From contig CAMZCV010000046.1 of the NCBI GenBank assembly GCA_947305035.1, positions 1 through 7,052 on the forward strand: a stretch of DNA of 7,052 nt. The letters run 5' to 3'. The DNA comes from an uncultured Coriobacteriales bacterium (GTDB lineage: Bacteria > Actinomycetota > Coriobacteriia > Coriobacteriales > Atopobiaceae). The translations under genes were made by a program, and so were the position numbers. Positions 1-3,458 of this stretch are shown in pieces. The notes under the pieces were generated by a model. That model was not told the DNA's origin. It was given only the letters and a program-made list of their open reading frames with translations, and searched no databases. The stretch's first letter is position 1, and each line of letters opens with the position of its first letter.

Positions 1-1
1 G

Positions 2-661
2 TACCTTGGGAACGGCTTGCAGGGCGGCGCGAGGATTGACGAGCAGGGTGGTACTCATGGCTATACCCCAGGTGACCAGACCGGCAATGAGATAGGCCGT
101 AGCGCGTTCGACCAGTCATATTGGAAGTGGGAGAGCGCGTGGCGGTACTTTGGCACTAGGACGGTGGGCGGCATTCCCGTTGAGGAAGCCACGGCGCAGG
201 TTATGGACCACCTCATCGATCACAACGTCCACGGCTACTCGCAGGACAATAGGGATGGCGGCGGCACCGAGCGCATCACGCTCTCGTGGGAGGGCGAGCC
301 GATGCCCAAGCCGATGCTCGACGTGGACGGCTGGGTGGGCCACGACACCATCTGGGGCTGGCAGGAGGCCATGCACACGCCGCTCGACGGCGAGATTTGG
401 GGTCAGTGGCTACCCAATGCCAAGCGGTTCCCCGCGATTACCTGCAAGGTGCTTTACGACTACGGCAGCGGCTCGTCGCTCGTCCGTGCCGTGCAGAAGC
501 GGCTTGGCGTCACGTCCGATGGTGTCATCGGCTACATCTTCGTCGGCAAGTTGCAGGAGAGGTTGAAGAAGTGGGGATACGACATCGGGGACGTGGACAA
601 TCTTCTGGGCCGCAAGACCGGTCGAGGCGTCCAGCAATCCATCAACGACGGCCGATGGTGA
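2..661 (+). CDS. Endolysin (peptidoglycan hydrolase), 3' part; C-terminal cell-wall-binding repeats
   Basis: The reading frame is open to the left edge, so the gene starts outside the window; the first in-frame TTG (17) is not a convincing start. Visible residues 1-50 carry GARIDE and GDQTGNEI, resembling the C-terminal end of NlpC/P60-like (Amidase_5-type) phage peptidoglycan amidohydrolases; the catalytic Cys and His would lie upstream and cannot be seen. A middle segment contains HNVHGYSQDNRDGGG, of unknown role. Then come two repeats of the peptidoglycan-binding style: LDVDGWVGHDTIWGWQEAM followed by TPLDG, and VQKRLGVTSDG ... KLQERLKKWGYDIGDVD, ending QQSINDGRW. The protein would cleave host cell-wall peptidoglycan at lysis, with the C-terminal repeats holding it on the wall. 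It is the last enzyme gene of the rightward late operon, before the terminator at 920-946. Lysin identity is well supported; the bond cleaved is not determined. Confidence 0.85.
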   Translation, partial: YLGNGLQGGARIDEQGGTHGYTPGDQTGNEIGRSAFDQSYWKWESAWRYFGTRTVGGIPVEEATAQVMDHLIDHNVHGYSQDNRDGGGTERITLSWEGEPMPKPMLDVDGWVGHDTIWGWQEAMHTPLDGEIWGQWLPNAKRFPAITCKVLYDYGSGSSLVRAVQKRLGVTSDGVIGYIFVGKLQERLKKWGYDIGDVDNLLGRKTGRGVQQSINDGRW

Positions 662-783
662 GCGGGCTCGTCATGCGAGACGAGCGGCGCGAGCGGCGCA
701 CCATGCTCAACGTCCTCGCATTCGTCGCCCGGTTCGCGTGGCCGTTCCTCATCGGCTACTTCCTCGGCATGCTCGCACCATGA
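658..783 (+). CDS. Small single-span membrane protein after the endolysin
   Basis: A GTG start at 658 overlaps the endolysin stop as GTGA and gives 41 residues; an internal ATG at 673 would give 36. The N-terminus is strongly charged (MRDERRERR) and is followed by one hydrophobic segment (MLNVLAFVARFAWPFLIGYF, then LGMLAP), the shape of an inner-membrane protein with a basic/acidic cytoplasmic tail. I see no good Shine-Dalgarno, so translation would depend on coupling to the lysin gene. Position suggests a lysis role (holin-like, antiholin or accessory), but holins usually lie upstream of the lysin and often have two or more spans, so this is inference. It could also be an unused ORF; the clean overlap and well-formed transmembrane segment argue for a gene. 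Confidence 0.5.
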   Translation: MSGLVMRDERRERRTMLNVLAFVARFAWPFLIGYFLGMLAP

Positions 784-881
784 CGGCACCGTGGCGCGTG
801 CTGGCTTCGCGACCTTCCCAGCCATCGGCGGCACCATGGGACGCCCACCCCCTCCCAGTCGCTGACGCCACGAGCGCGACG

Positions 882-909
882 CGCTCCCCTGCCTTGCGGT
901 GGGGGAGCG
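882..909. repeat. Inverted repeat upstream of the late terminator
   Basis: CGCTCCCC (882-889) is the perfect complement of GGGGAGCG (902-909), with a 12-base loop. There is no T-run after it on either strand, so it is not itself an intrinsic terminator. It sits 11 bases before the terminator stem and could protect the 3' end of the late transcript or be part of attP architecture. Confidence 0.6.
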
Positions 910-919
910 TCACCACCAT

Positions 920-946
920 GCCCCCGCTCCGGCGGGGGCTTTTTTT
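920..946 (+). terminator. Rho-independent terminator of the late (lysis) operon
   Basis: GCCCCCG (920-926) pairs perfectly with CGGGGGC (933-939) around a CTCCGG loop and is followed at once by seven T (940-946). All stem pairs are G-C. It reads rightwards, stopping transcripts from the endolysin side before they enter the attachment site and the antisense strand of the integrase gene. Confidence 0.92.
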
Positions 947-948
947 AT

Positions 949-967
949 CCCCCAAGAATCCCCTAAG
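949..967 (+). repeat. Direct repeat copy 1 (candidate integrase arm site)
   Basis: CCCCCAAGAATCCCCTAAG; it matches the copy at 1100-1117 except for one extra G. It starts two bases after the terminator T-run. Same orientation as copy 2, with 151 bp between the two starts. Confidence 0.75.
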
Positions 968-1016
968 TGACGGCAAACCGACCTGTGACGCTACGGAAAC
1001 GCCCAGCTAGAAGGGG

Positions 1017-1036
1017 TTGCAGGGTGTTACAGGGTG
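1017..1036 (+). repeat. Tandem decamer inside the putative attP
   Basis: TTGCAGGGTG (1017-1026) is followed directly by TTACAGGGTG (1027-1036): two 10-bp units differing at one base, hence in helical phase. GCAG (1019-1022) and CTGC (1037-1040) also frame the second unit as a short inverted repeat. It may be a binding site for integrase, Xis or a host factor. Confidence 0.6.
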
Positions 1037-1046
1037 CTGCTAATAT
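1017..1046 (+). promoter_or_regulatory. Promoter-like sequence inside attP, pointing into the antisense strand of int
   Basis: TTGCAG (1017-1022) and TAATAT (1041-1046) are separated by 18 bases, close to the sigma-70-type consensus. Transcription from it would run across direct repeat 2 and antisense to the 3' end of the integrase gene. No convincing gene follows: GGAGG at 1055-1059 is only one base from ATG 1061, and the 59-codon frame from there is an Arg/Pro-rich shadow of int. Confidence 0.35.
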
Positions 1047-1099
1047 GAATACATGGAGGAATGACGCGGGCCGTCTACCTGCGAAAACGCTGGAAACGT

Positions 1100-1117
1100 C
1101 CCCCAAAATCCCCTAAG
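1100..1117 (+). repeat. Direct repeat copy 2 (candidate integrase arm site), overlapping the int stop codon
   Basis: CCCCCAAAATCCCCTAAG. The CTA at 1113-1115 inside the repeat is the complement of the integrase TAG stop, so the last codon of int is part of the repeat. This placement is typical of a site read by the neighbouring integrase. Confidence 0.75.
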
Positions 1118-2159
1118 CGTCCCACTTCCTGTAACCGGCGAGCAGCGTCCTTGCAACCTGCTCGTCGGTCGCAGAGTCGTAGTGCTTGGCCGTCACGCCG
1201 CCCATCGAGAGCGGCACGTGGCCCATCAGGCGCTCGATGACGTGGCTCTCCAAGCACAGGTCCCACCGCCACCACGTCTCGCAGGATGCCCGCAGCTGTT
1301 TCATGGGGTTATCGGGGTTCAGGCCGCGCCACGTGTTCCACAGCGTGCTGTAGGCGCACCACTTGCCAGCCCCATCGTCGGTGAGCCAGGTTCGACCATC
1401 ACGCGCGAGCTCCCACAGCCGCTCTGCCGCTGGCCCCGCCACCATGCAGGTGCGGATGGATTGGTCGTTCTTGGCGTAGTCCACGAGCCCAGCGTAGCCG
1501 TTCTTCACCTGACCCCGAATCGGTGCGCAGAAGACCTCGCCAATCATCGAGCACTCGCCAGCGACCACGGCCAGCGACTCGCCCACGCGGGCGGCTCCGA
1601 ACGCTTGCAGCAGGTATGCCGGCTCCCACCACTCGCCGCTTGGCAGCATCTCCCATAGCTGGTCGTATGTCCAGACGTACTTGGGCCTATGCTCGACCTT
1701 GGGCATGACCAGCTTGACCGAGAGCGGGTTCGCCACGATCCACCCGTGCAGAACGGACACGTCCATAATCTCGCGCAGCACCGAGACGGCGCGGCGGGCC
1801 GTGGACGGTGCGGTGTCAGTCTCCATGAGCCATTGCTGAACCTCAAGCGCGGTGATGGAATCGACCTCGCGCTCCTTCCATGGGAGCGCTGAGTAGGCCA
1901 TGAGCCGCTTGTCCCTCGTCTGCGGCTTCACGTTCTTGCCCTCGCAGAACTCCCGCCAAACGACGCTCACGGACGGCACGGGGGCATCGTCGGAGTGCAG
2001 CACCCGCAACTCTGCAAGCGCATGCTCTGCGGTGCGGCGGGTGCCGTGGTGCGTCTTGGACATTCGGCGGTACTCGCCCGTCCTCTTGTCCTTGCCCCAC
2101 CAGCGCAGCTCCCATCGGTCACCGGAGATGTGGCGCACGCTGCCCCATGACGAGCGCAT
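1113..2159 (-). CDS. int: Tyrosine recombinase phage integrase
   Basis: The product catalyses site-specific integration between attP and the host attB, and excision with a directionality factor. Started at ATG 2159 it has 348 residues, a usual length for the family; an upstream TTG (2168) would add three residues but lies directly against the AAGGA, leaving no spacing, so the ATG is preferred. Numbered from that TTG: residues about 5-60 form an AP2-like arm-binding domain (GSVRHISGDRWELRW ... SKTHHGTRRTAEHALAEL), 65-150 a SAM-like core-binding domain, and 165-350 the catalytic domain. Catalytic residues visible are Arg194 (AARVGES), Lys233 (YAKNDQSIR), Lys290-x-x-Arg293 (Lys in place of the usual His), His317 (LMGH) and the nucleophile Tyr330 (AKHYDS). 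The start lies two bases after the repressor stop, so the two genes form one leftward operon; the Shine-Dalgarno (AAAAGGA) lies inside the repressor 3' end. The gene reads toward attP. Confidence 0.95.
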   Translation of the reverse strand: MRSSWGSVRHISGDRWELRWWGKDKRTGEYRRMSKTHHGTRRTAEHALAELRVLHSDDAPVPSVSVVWREFCEGKNVKPQTRDKRLMAYSALPWKEREVDSITALEVQQWLMETDTAPSTARRAVSVLREIMDVSVLHGWIVANPLSVKLVMPKVEHRPKYVWTYDQLWEMLPSGEWWEPAYLLQAFGAARVGESLAVVAGECSMIGEVFCAPIRGQVKNGYAGLVDYAKNDQSIRTCMVAGPAAERLWELARDGRTWLTDDGAGKWCAYSTLWNTWRGLNPDNPMKQLRASCETWWRWDLCLESHVIERLMGHVPLSMGGVTAKHYDSATDEQVARTLLAGYRKWDA

Positions 2160-2161
2160 GG

Positions 2162-2374
2162 TTAGCAATCCTTTTCCATGATGGTAATAAAGTCCTCGAT
2201 TTTGACTCCCAAAGCATCTGCAATCGCCTTGGCGCGAGATAGTGACGGCTCCTTTGTTCGACCGGATATGAGGTCGGTAATCTGTGATCGTCCCATGCCT
2301 GCCTTTCGAGCCACCTCCGAGCGGGTCATCCCGCTTTGCTCAATCAGGTAATCAAGAACTTCTCCATACGTCAT
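2162..2374 (-). CDS. Small XRE-family repressor (CI-like, no protease domain)
   Basis: A 70-residue protein made almost entirely of one helix-turn-helix domain: SEVARKAGMGRSQITDLISG (residues 19-38) covers the HTH, followed by LSRAKAIADALGVKIEDF, the standard last helices of the Cro/CI (HTH_3) fold. The start is ATG 2374 with a strong Shine-Dalgarno (GGAGGTGG, seven bases upstream of the ATG); the open frame extends upstream to 2593, but that would cross the operators and run antisense to cro. It is transcribed away from the Cro-like gene and cotranscribed with int, so it is the likely lysogenic repressor. There is no C-terminal S24/LexA-type peptidase domain, so RecA-stimulated self-cleavage cannot be the induction route for this polypeptide alone. 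Which of the two XRE proteins keeps lysogeny is inferred from the gene order. Confidence 0.85.
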   Translation of the reverse strand: MTYGEVLDYLIEQSGMTRSEVARKAGMGRSQITDLISGRTKEPSLSRAKAIADALGVKIEDFITIMEKDC

Positions 2375-2402
2375 GGATACCACCTCCGAACTCTGCAAGC
2401 CA

Positions 2403-2431
2403 ATTATCGCAGATGTTCGGATATTCGTACA
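2403..2431 (-). promoter_or_regulatory. Leftward promoter for the repressor-integrase operon
   Basis: Read on the minus strand, TGCGATAAT (2411 down to 2403) is an extended -10 element (TGn plus GATAAT, five of six bases of TATAAT). The -35 region at 17 bases (TGTACG, 2431-2426) is poor, which an extended -10 can tolerate. The start site would be near 2396, giving a leader of about 22 bases before the repressor ATG. Operator 1 (2414-2431) covers the -35 region, so bound protein should block this promoter or, less likely, assist it. Confidence 0.6.
2414..2431. promoter_or_regulatory. Operator 1 for the repressor / Cro-like protein
   Basis: TGTTCGGATATTCGTACA: two 7-bp half-sites in inverted orientation around a 4-bp A/T centre. 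It is one of three copies fitting TGTWCGK-N4-MCGWACA. It lies over the -35 region of the leftward promoter. Confidence 0.88.
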
Positions 2432-2447
2432 GATTTTAATTTTTATG

Positions 2448-2475
2448 TTGACATGTTCGGAAAACCGTACATAAT
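2448..2475 (+). promoter_or_regulatory. Rightward early promoter (PR-like) for cro and the early operon
   Basis: A perfect -35 TTGACA (2448-2453) and a -10 CATAAT (2470-2475, five of six bases) with a 16-bp spacer. The expected start is near 2482, about 29 bases before the cro ATG. It is interleaved with operators 2 and 3. It is probably the promoter for genes through the helicase at 6953, since I found no other strong promoter on this strand until 7005. Confidence 0.85.
2454..2471. promoter_or_regulatory. Operator 2, filling the spacer of the rightward promoter
   Basis: TGTTCGGAAAACCGTACA, same 18-bp design as the other two copies. It begins on the base after the -35 TTGACA and ends two bases into the -10, so occupancy must exclude RNA polymerase. 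Its centre is 40 bp from operator 1 and 26 bp from operator 3. Confidence 0.9.
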
Positions 2476-2479
2476 GGGA

Positions 2480-2497
2480 TGTACGGAATAACGAACA
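2480..2497. promoter_or_regulatory. Operator 3, over the rightward start site
   Basis: TGTACGGAATAACGAACA, the same operator with the TGTACGG and TGTTCGT half-sites in opposite order to copies 1 and 2. It covers the expected transcription start of the rightward promoter, and its last base is the first base of the cro Shine-Dalgarno. Confidence 0.88.
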
Positions 2498-2510
2498 GGA
2501 GGTGGTAGTC

Positions 2511-2726
2511 ATGGATTCAATCAAAGAGAGGGTCGGCGCTTTCATCGAGCGTACCGGCATGTCCAAGGAGGAGATGGCTGACAGGCTCGGCATCTCCCGT
2601 GGAGCCCTTTACAGCAAATTGAAGGGCGAGTCCGAGTTTTCGCTTTCCGAGGCGAAGACCCTTTCGCGACTACTTGGTTGTTCGACGGATGACCTGTTCG
2701 TAAGTCCGTTCGAGCGATCCAAGTAG
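2511..2726 (+). CDS. Cro-like XRE-family DNA-binding protein
   Basis: A 71-residue single-domain helix-turn-helix protein: MSKEEMADRLGISRGALYSK (residues 17-36) is the HTH, and FSLSEAKTLSRLLGCSTDDL is the family's following helices. The start ATG 2511 has AGGAGGTGG (2497-2505) at good distance; a GTG at 2502 in the same frame lies inside that Shine-Dalgarno and is rejected. It is divergent from the repressor and the first gene of the rightward operon, so it should shut off repressor synthesis and later its own promoter, as Cro does. It aligns in length and fold with the 70-residue repressor, but the recognition helices differ (RGALYSKLKG here, RSQITDLISG there). The leaders of the two genes are nearly the same (GGAGGTGGTA before each ATG), suggesting matched translation rates or an ancestral duplication. 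The Cro role is inferred from position. Confidence 0.87.
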   Translation: MDSIKERVGAFIERTGMSKEEMADRLGISRGALYSKLKGESEFSLSEAKTLSRLLGCSTDDLFVSPFERSK

Positions 2727-2744
2727 TCGCTTCTTCTCTTTCTT

Positions 2745-2760
2745 CGTTCCTTGAAAACTG
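2745..2760 (+). promoter_or_regulatory. rRNA-type boxA sequence in the early leader
   Basis: CGTTCCTTGAAAACTG lies 18 bases after the cro stop. From memory it closely resembles the GTTC(T/C)TTGAAAACT element of Gram-positive rRNA leader and spacer regions, which serves as boxA for NusB/S10-dependent antitermination. It is preceded by a pyrimidine-rich run (2728-2749) and followed by structured RNA. In this position it would act on the early transcript after cro. Function is inferred. Confidence 0.6.
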
Positions 2761-2781
2761 GATGCCGAAAGGACCGGGCCT

Positions 2782-2813
2782 CGCGTCCGACCGCGAAAGC
2801 GGTGCGGGACGTG
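2782..2813 (+). promoter_or_regulatory. Hairpin with GAAA tetraloop downstream of boxA
   Basis: ACCGC (2790-2794), GAAA loop, GCGGT (2799-2803), extended by CGTCC (2784-2788) with GGACG (2807-2811) across a small internal loop, and by a G-U and a C-G pair outside. An alternative outer stem is CTCGCG (2780-2785) with CGCGAG (2820-2825). GAAA is a GNRA loop, the fold class found in lambda boxB. The pairing is seen in sequence; the role is inferred from its place after boxA. Confidence 0.6.
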
Positions 2814-2839
2814 TCAAGGCGCGAGAGAACAAATTAAGT

Positions 2840-2874
2840 CCGTGTCACGTGCGCGTGGTGCGGCATTCATTTTT
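2840..2874 (+). terminator. Weak terminator-like hairpin before the excisionase-like gene
   Basis: CCGTGTCACG (2840-2849) can pair with CGTGGTGCGG (2854-2863) around TGCG if three G-U pairs are allowed; only TTTTT at 2870-2874 follows, six bases after the stem. It is too weak and too far from its T-run to be a confident terminator, but it could be an attenuator between cro and the rest of the early operon, the kind of site an upstream boxA would help RNA polymerase pass. Confidence 0.3.
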
Positions 2875-2900
2875 CTGATTCCACGTGTGGGAGGTACGGC

Positions 2901-3095
2901 ATGACCCCGGCAATCGAGCCACGTCTGACCGTGTCAGAGGTAGCCGCGCTCACGCACAGGAGCGAGGACTATATCCGCTCCGAGATGCGGGAAGGTCGCT
3001 TGAAGTCGTACCTCCCGCACGGCAGGAAGCGCGGGCGGCTAATCCGCATGGACTGGCTGCGCGAGTGGGAAGAGAAAGCAAGCGACCGCCACTAA
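2901..3095 (+). CDS. Excisionase-like winged-helix DNA-binding protein (HTH_17 type)
   Basis: A 64-residue protein with the pattern of excisionase/MerR-type DNA-binding domains: LTVSEVAALTHRSEDYIRSE (residues 9-28) gives the first two helices, REGRLKSYLPHGRKRGRLIR the beta wing, and MDWLREWEE the final helix. Start ATG 2901 has a strong Shine-Dalgarno (GGGAGGT, 2889-2895). As an early gene under the rightward promoter it fits a recombination directionality factor for the integrase at 1113-2159, which would bind attP and favour excision. Small proteins of this fold also act as early regulators, so Xis is a candidate assignment, not a proven one. The stop codon lies in the loop of a perfect hairpin (3082-3104). 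Confidence 0.8.
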   Translation: MTPAIEPRLTVSEVAALTHRSEDYIRSEMREGRLKSYLPHGRKRGRLIRMDWLREWEEKASDRH

Positions 3096-3104
3096 GACGG
3101 TCGC
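3082..3104 (+). repeat. Perfect hairpin enclosing the stop codon of the excisionase-like gene
   Basis: GCGACCG (3082-3088) pairs with CGGTCGC (3098-3104); the nine-base loop contains the TAA stop (3093-3095). There is no T-run after it, so it is not an ordinary intrinsic terminator. It may stabilise the upstream message or mark a processing point. Confidence 0.55.
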
Positions 3105-3113
3105 ATGAGATTT

Positions 3114-3133
3114 GAGCGCGGCGGCCTGCGCTC
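3114..3133 (+). repeat. Second hairpin just upstream of the next Shine-Dalgarno
   Basis: GAGCGC (3114-3119) pairs with GCGCTC (3128-3133) around an eight-base loop. It ends three bases before the AAGGAG (3137-3142) of the 35-residue gene, so together with the preceding hairpin it fills most of the 55-base gap between the two genes. Confidence 0.5.
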
Positions 3134-3150
3134 GACAAGGAGTGTAGCAC

Positions 3151-3258
3151 ATGGATGGATGGGGGAGCACGGGACTCACGAACGGCCTGTTCGGGTTCAT
3201 GCTCGGGCTGTCGCTCGGCGGTCTGCTCGTGCTTGCGGCTTTCGCGGTGATGCTATGA
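3151..3258 (+). CDS. 35-residue single-span membrane protein in the early operon
   Basis: Start ATG 3151 is preceded by AAGGAG (3137-3142) at eight bases, one of the best ribosome-binding sites in the window, which is the main reason to believe in so short a gene. The product has a short polar head (MDGWGSTGLTNG) and then one hydrophobic span of about 23 residues (LFGFMLGLSLGGLLVLAAFA, then VML), rich in Gly and Leu. The TGA stop overlaps the next gene's ATG as ATGA, placing it firmly in the early operon. I do not recognise a family. Early single-span phage peptides are known to act at the host membrane, for example in superinfection exclusion, but nothing here shows that. A different frame (ATG 3105) crosses this gene and is judged a shadow. 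Confidence 0.72.
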   Translation: MDGWGSTGLTNGLFGFMLGLSLGGLLVLAAFAVML

Positions 3259-3458
3259 GCGTTGACGAGGCGATAGCGCGGTGCGGCGACCACTTTTGCC
3301 GCGTGAGGACGGAGCGGGGCGTCAAGAGTGTCTGGCATCACAGACCGGACGGATACGCCTGCTACGTCTGCCGCTACGAGAACAAGAGGAACGCGCTGGC
3401 TATCTGGCGCGGCTACTTGGCCCAAAAGGGCATCGACGGGAAGGTGATTGAGTTATGA
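3255..3458 (+). CDS. Uncharacterised 67-residue Cys-containing protein upstream of recT
   Basis: Started at ATG 3255, which overlaps the stop of the membrane-protein gene (ATGA). Its own stop overlaps the recT start in the same way. The same frame is open back to ATG 3105, but that N-terminus would be Arg-rich shadow sequence across the 35-residue gene. Visible features are Cys10 and Cys15 (ARCGDHFC), His28-His29, and Cys36-x-x-Cys39 (ACYVCRYEN), which could form a small zinc-binding site, and a basic, aromatic C-terminal half (RYENKRNALAIWRGYLAQKG). I do not recognise a family. Its place, coupled to a single-strand annealing protein, suggests a nucleic-acid-related accessory role; this is inference. 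Confidence 0.75.
   Translation: MSVDEAIARCGDHFCRVRTERGVKSVWHHRPDGYACYVCRYENKRNALAIWRGYLAQKGIDGKVIEL

Larger units (their letters stand above)
784..1112. other. Non-coding junction between lysis operon and integrase
   Basis: About 329 bases with no convincing gene. It holds an inverted repeat (882-909), a strong rightward terminator (920-946), two near-identical direct repeats (949-967, 1100-1117), a tandem decamer (1017-1036) and a promoter-like pair of hexamers (1017-1046). I see no tRNA gene or recognisable tRNA 3' end in it. The frame from ATG 780 to 1010 runs straight through the terminator with Pro/Ser/Ala/Thr-rich low-complexity sequence and is not taken as a gene. Confidence 0.7.
949..1117. 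other. attP: Putative phage attachment site attP
   Basis: The stretch lies between the lysis operon terminator and the integrase 3' end, the usual place for attP when int is transcribed toward it. It is bounded by two 18/19-bp direct repeats that look like arm-type integrase sites, and contains a tandem decamer (1017-1036). The crossover core cannot be defined from one sequence: I see no tRNA-like core. Contiguity of lysin, this region and int implies that attP is intact. Confidence 0.6.

Noticed and set aside
780..1010. Open frame after the small membrane gene, with an ATG overlapping its TGA
   Set aside because: It runs through the strong terminator at 920-946 and direct repeat 1, is low-complexity and has no Shine-Dalgarno.
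1061..1240. 59-codon frame starting after GGAGG, near a promoter-like signal
   Set aside because: GGAGG is only one base from the ATG, and most of the Arg/Pro/Ser-rich product is antisense to the integrase coding sequence.
1113..2159. Plasmid, integron or serine-recombinase origin of the recombinase
   Set aside because: The catalytic set R...K...KxxR...H...Y, an AP2-like arm domain and phage neighbours make it a phage tyrosine integrase.
2162..2374. Integration-dependent immunity, with attP inside the repressor gene as in some mycobacteriophages
   Set aside because: The attachment-like repeats are at the 3' end of int, more than 1 kb from the repressor, and the repressor frame holds no repeat.
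2375..2593. N-terminal extension of the repressor frame
   Set aside because: It would cross all three operators and both promoters and run antisense to cro; ATG 2374 has a strong Shine-Dalgarno and begins exactly at the HTH domain.
2727..2900. tRNA or CRISPR-like structure in the leader after cro
   Set aside because: There is no cloverleaf, no CCA end and no regularly spaced repeats; only the boxA-like element and simple hairpins are visible.
3105..3254. N-terminal extension of the 67-residue protein to ATG 3105
   Set aside because: It has no Shine-Dalgarno, overlaps hairpins and the 35-residue gene, and the added sequence is Arg/His-rich shadow; the ATGA overlap at 3255 is the better start.
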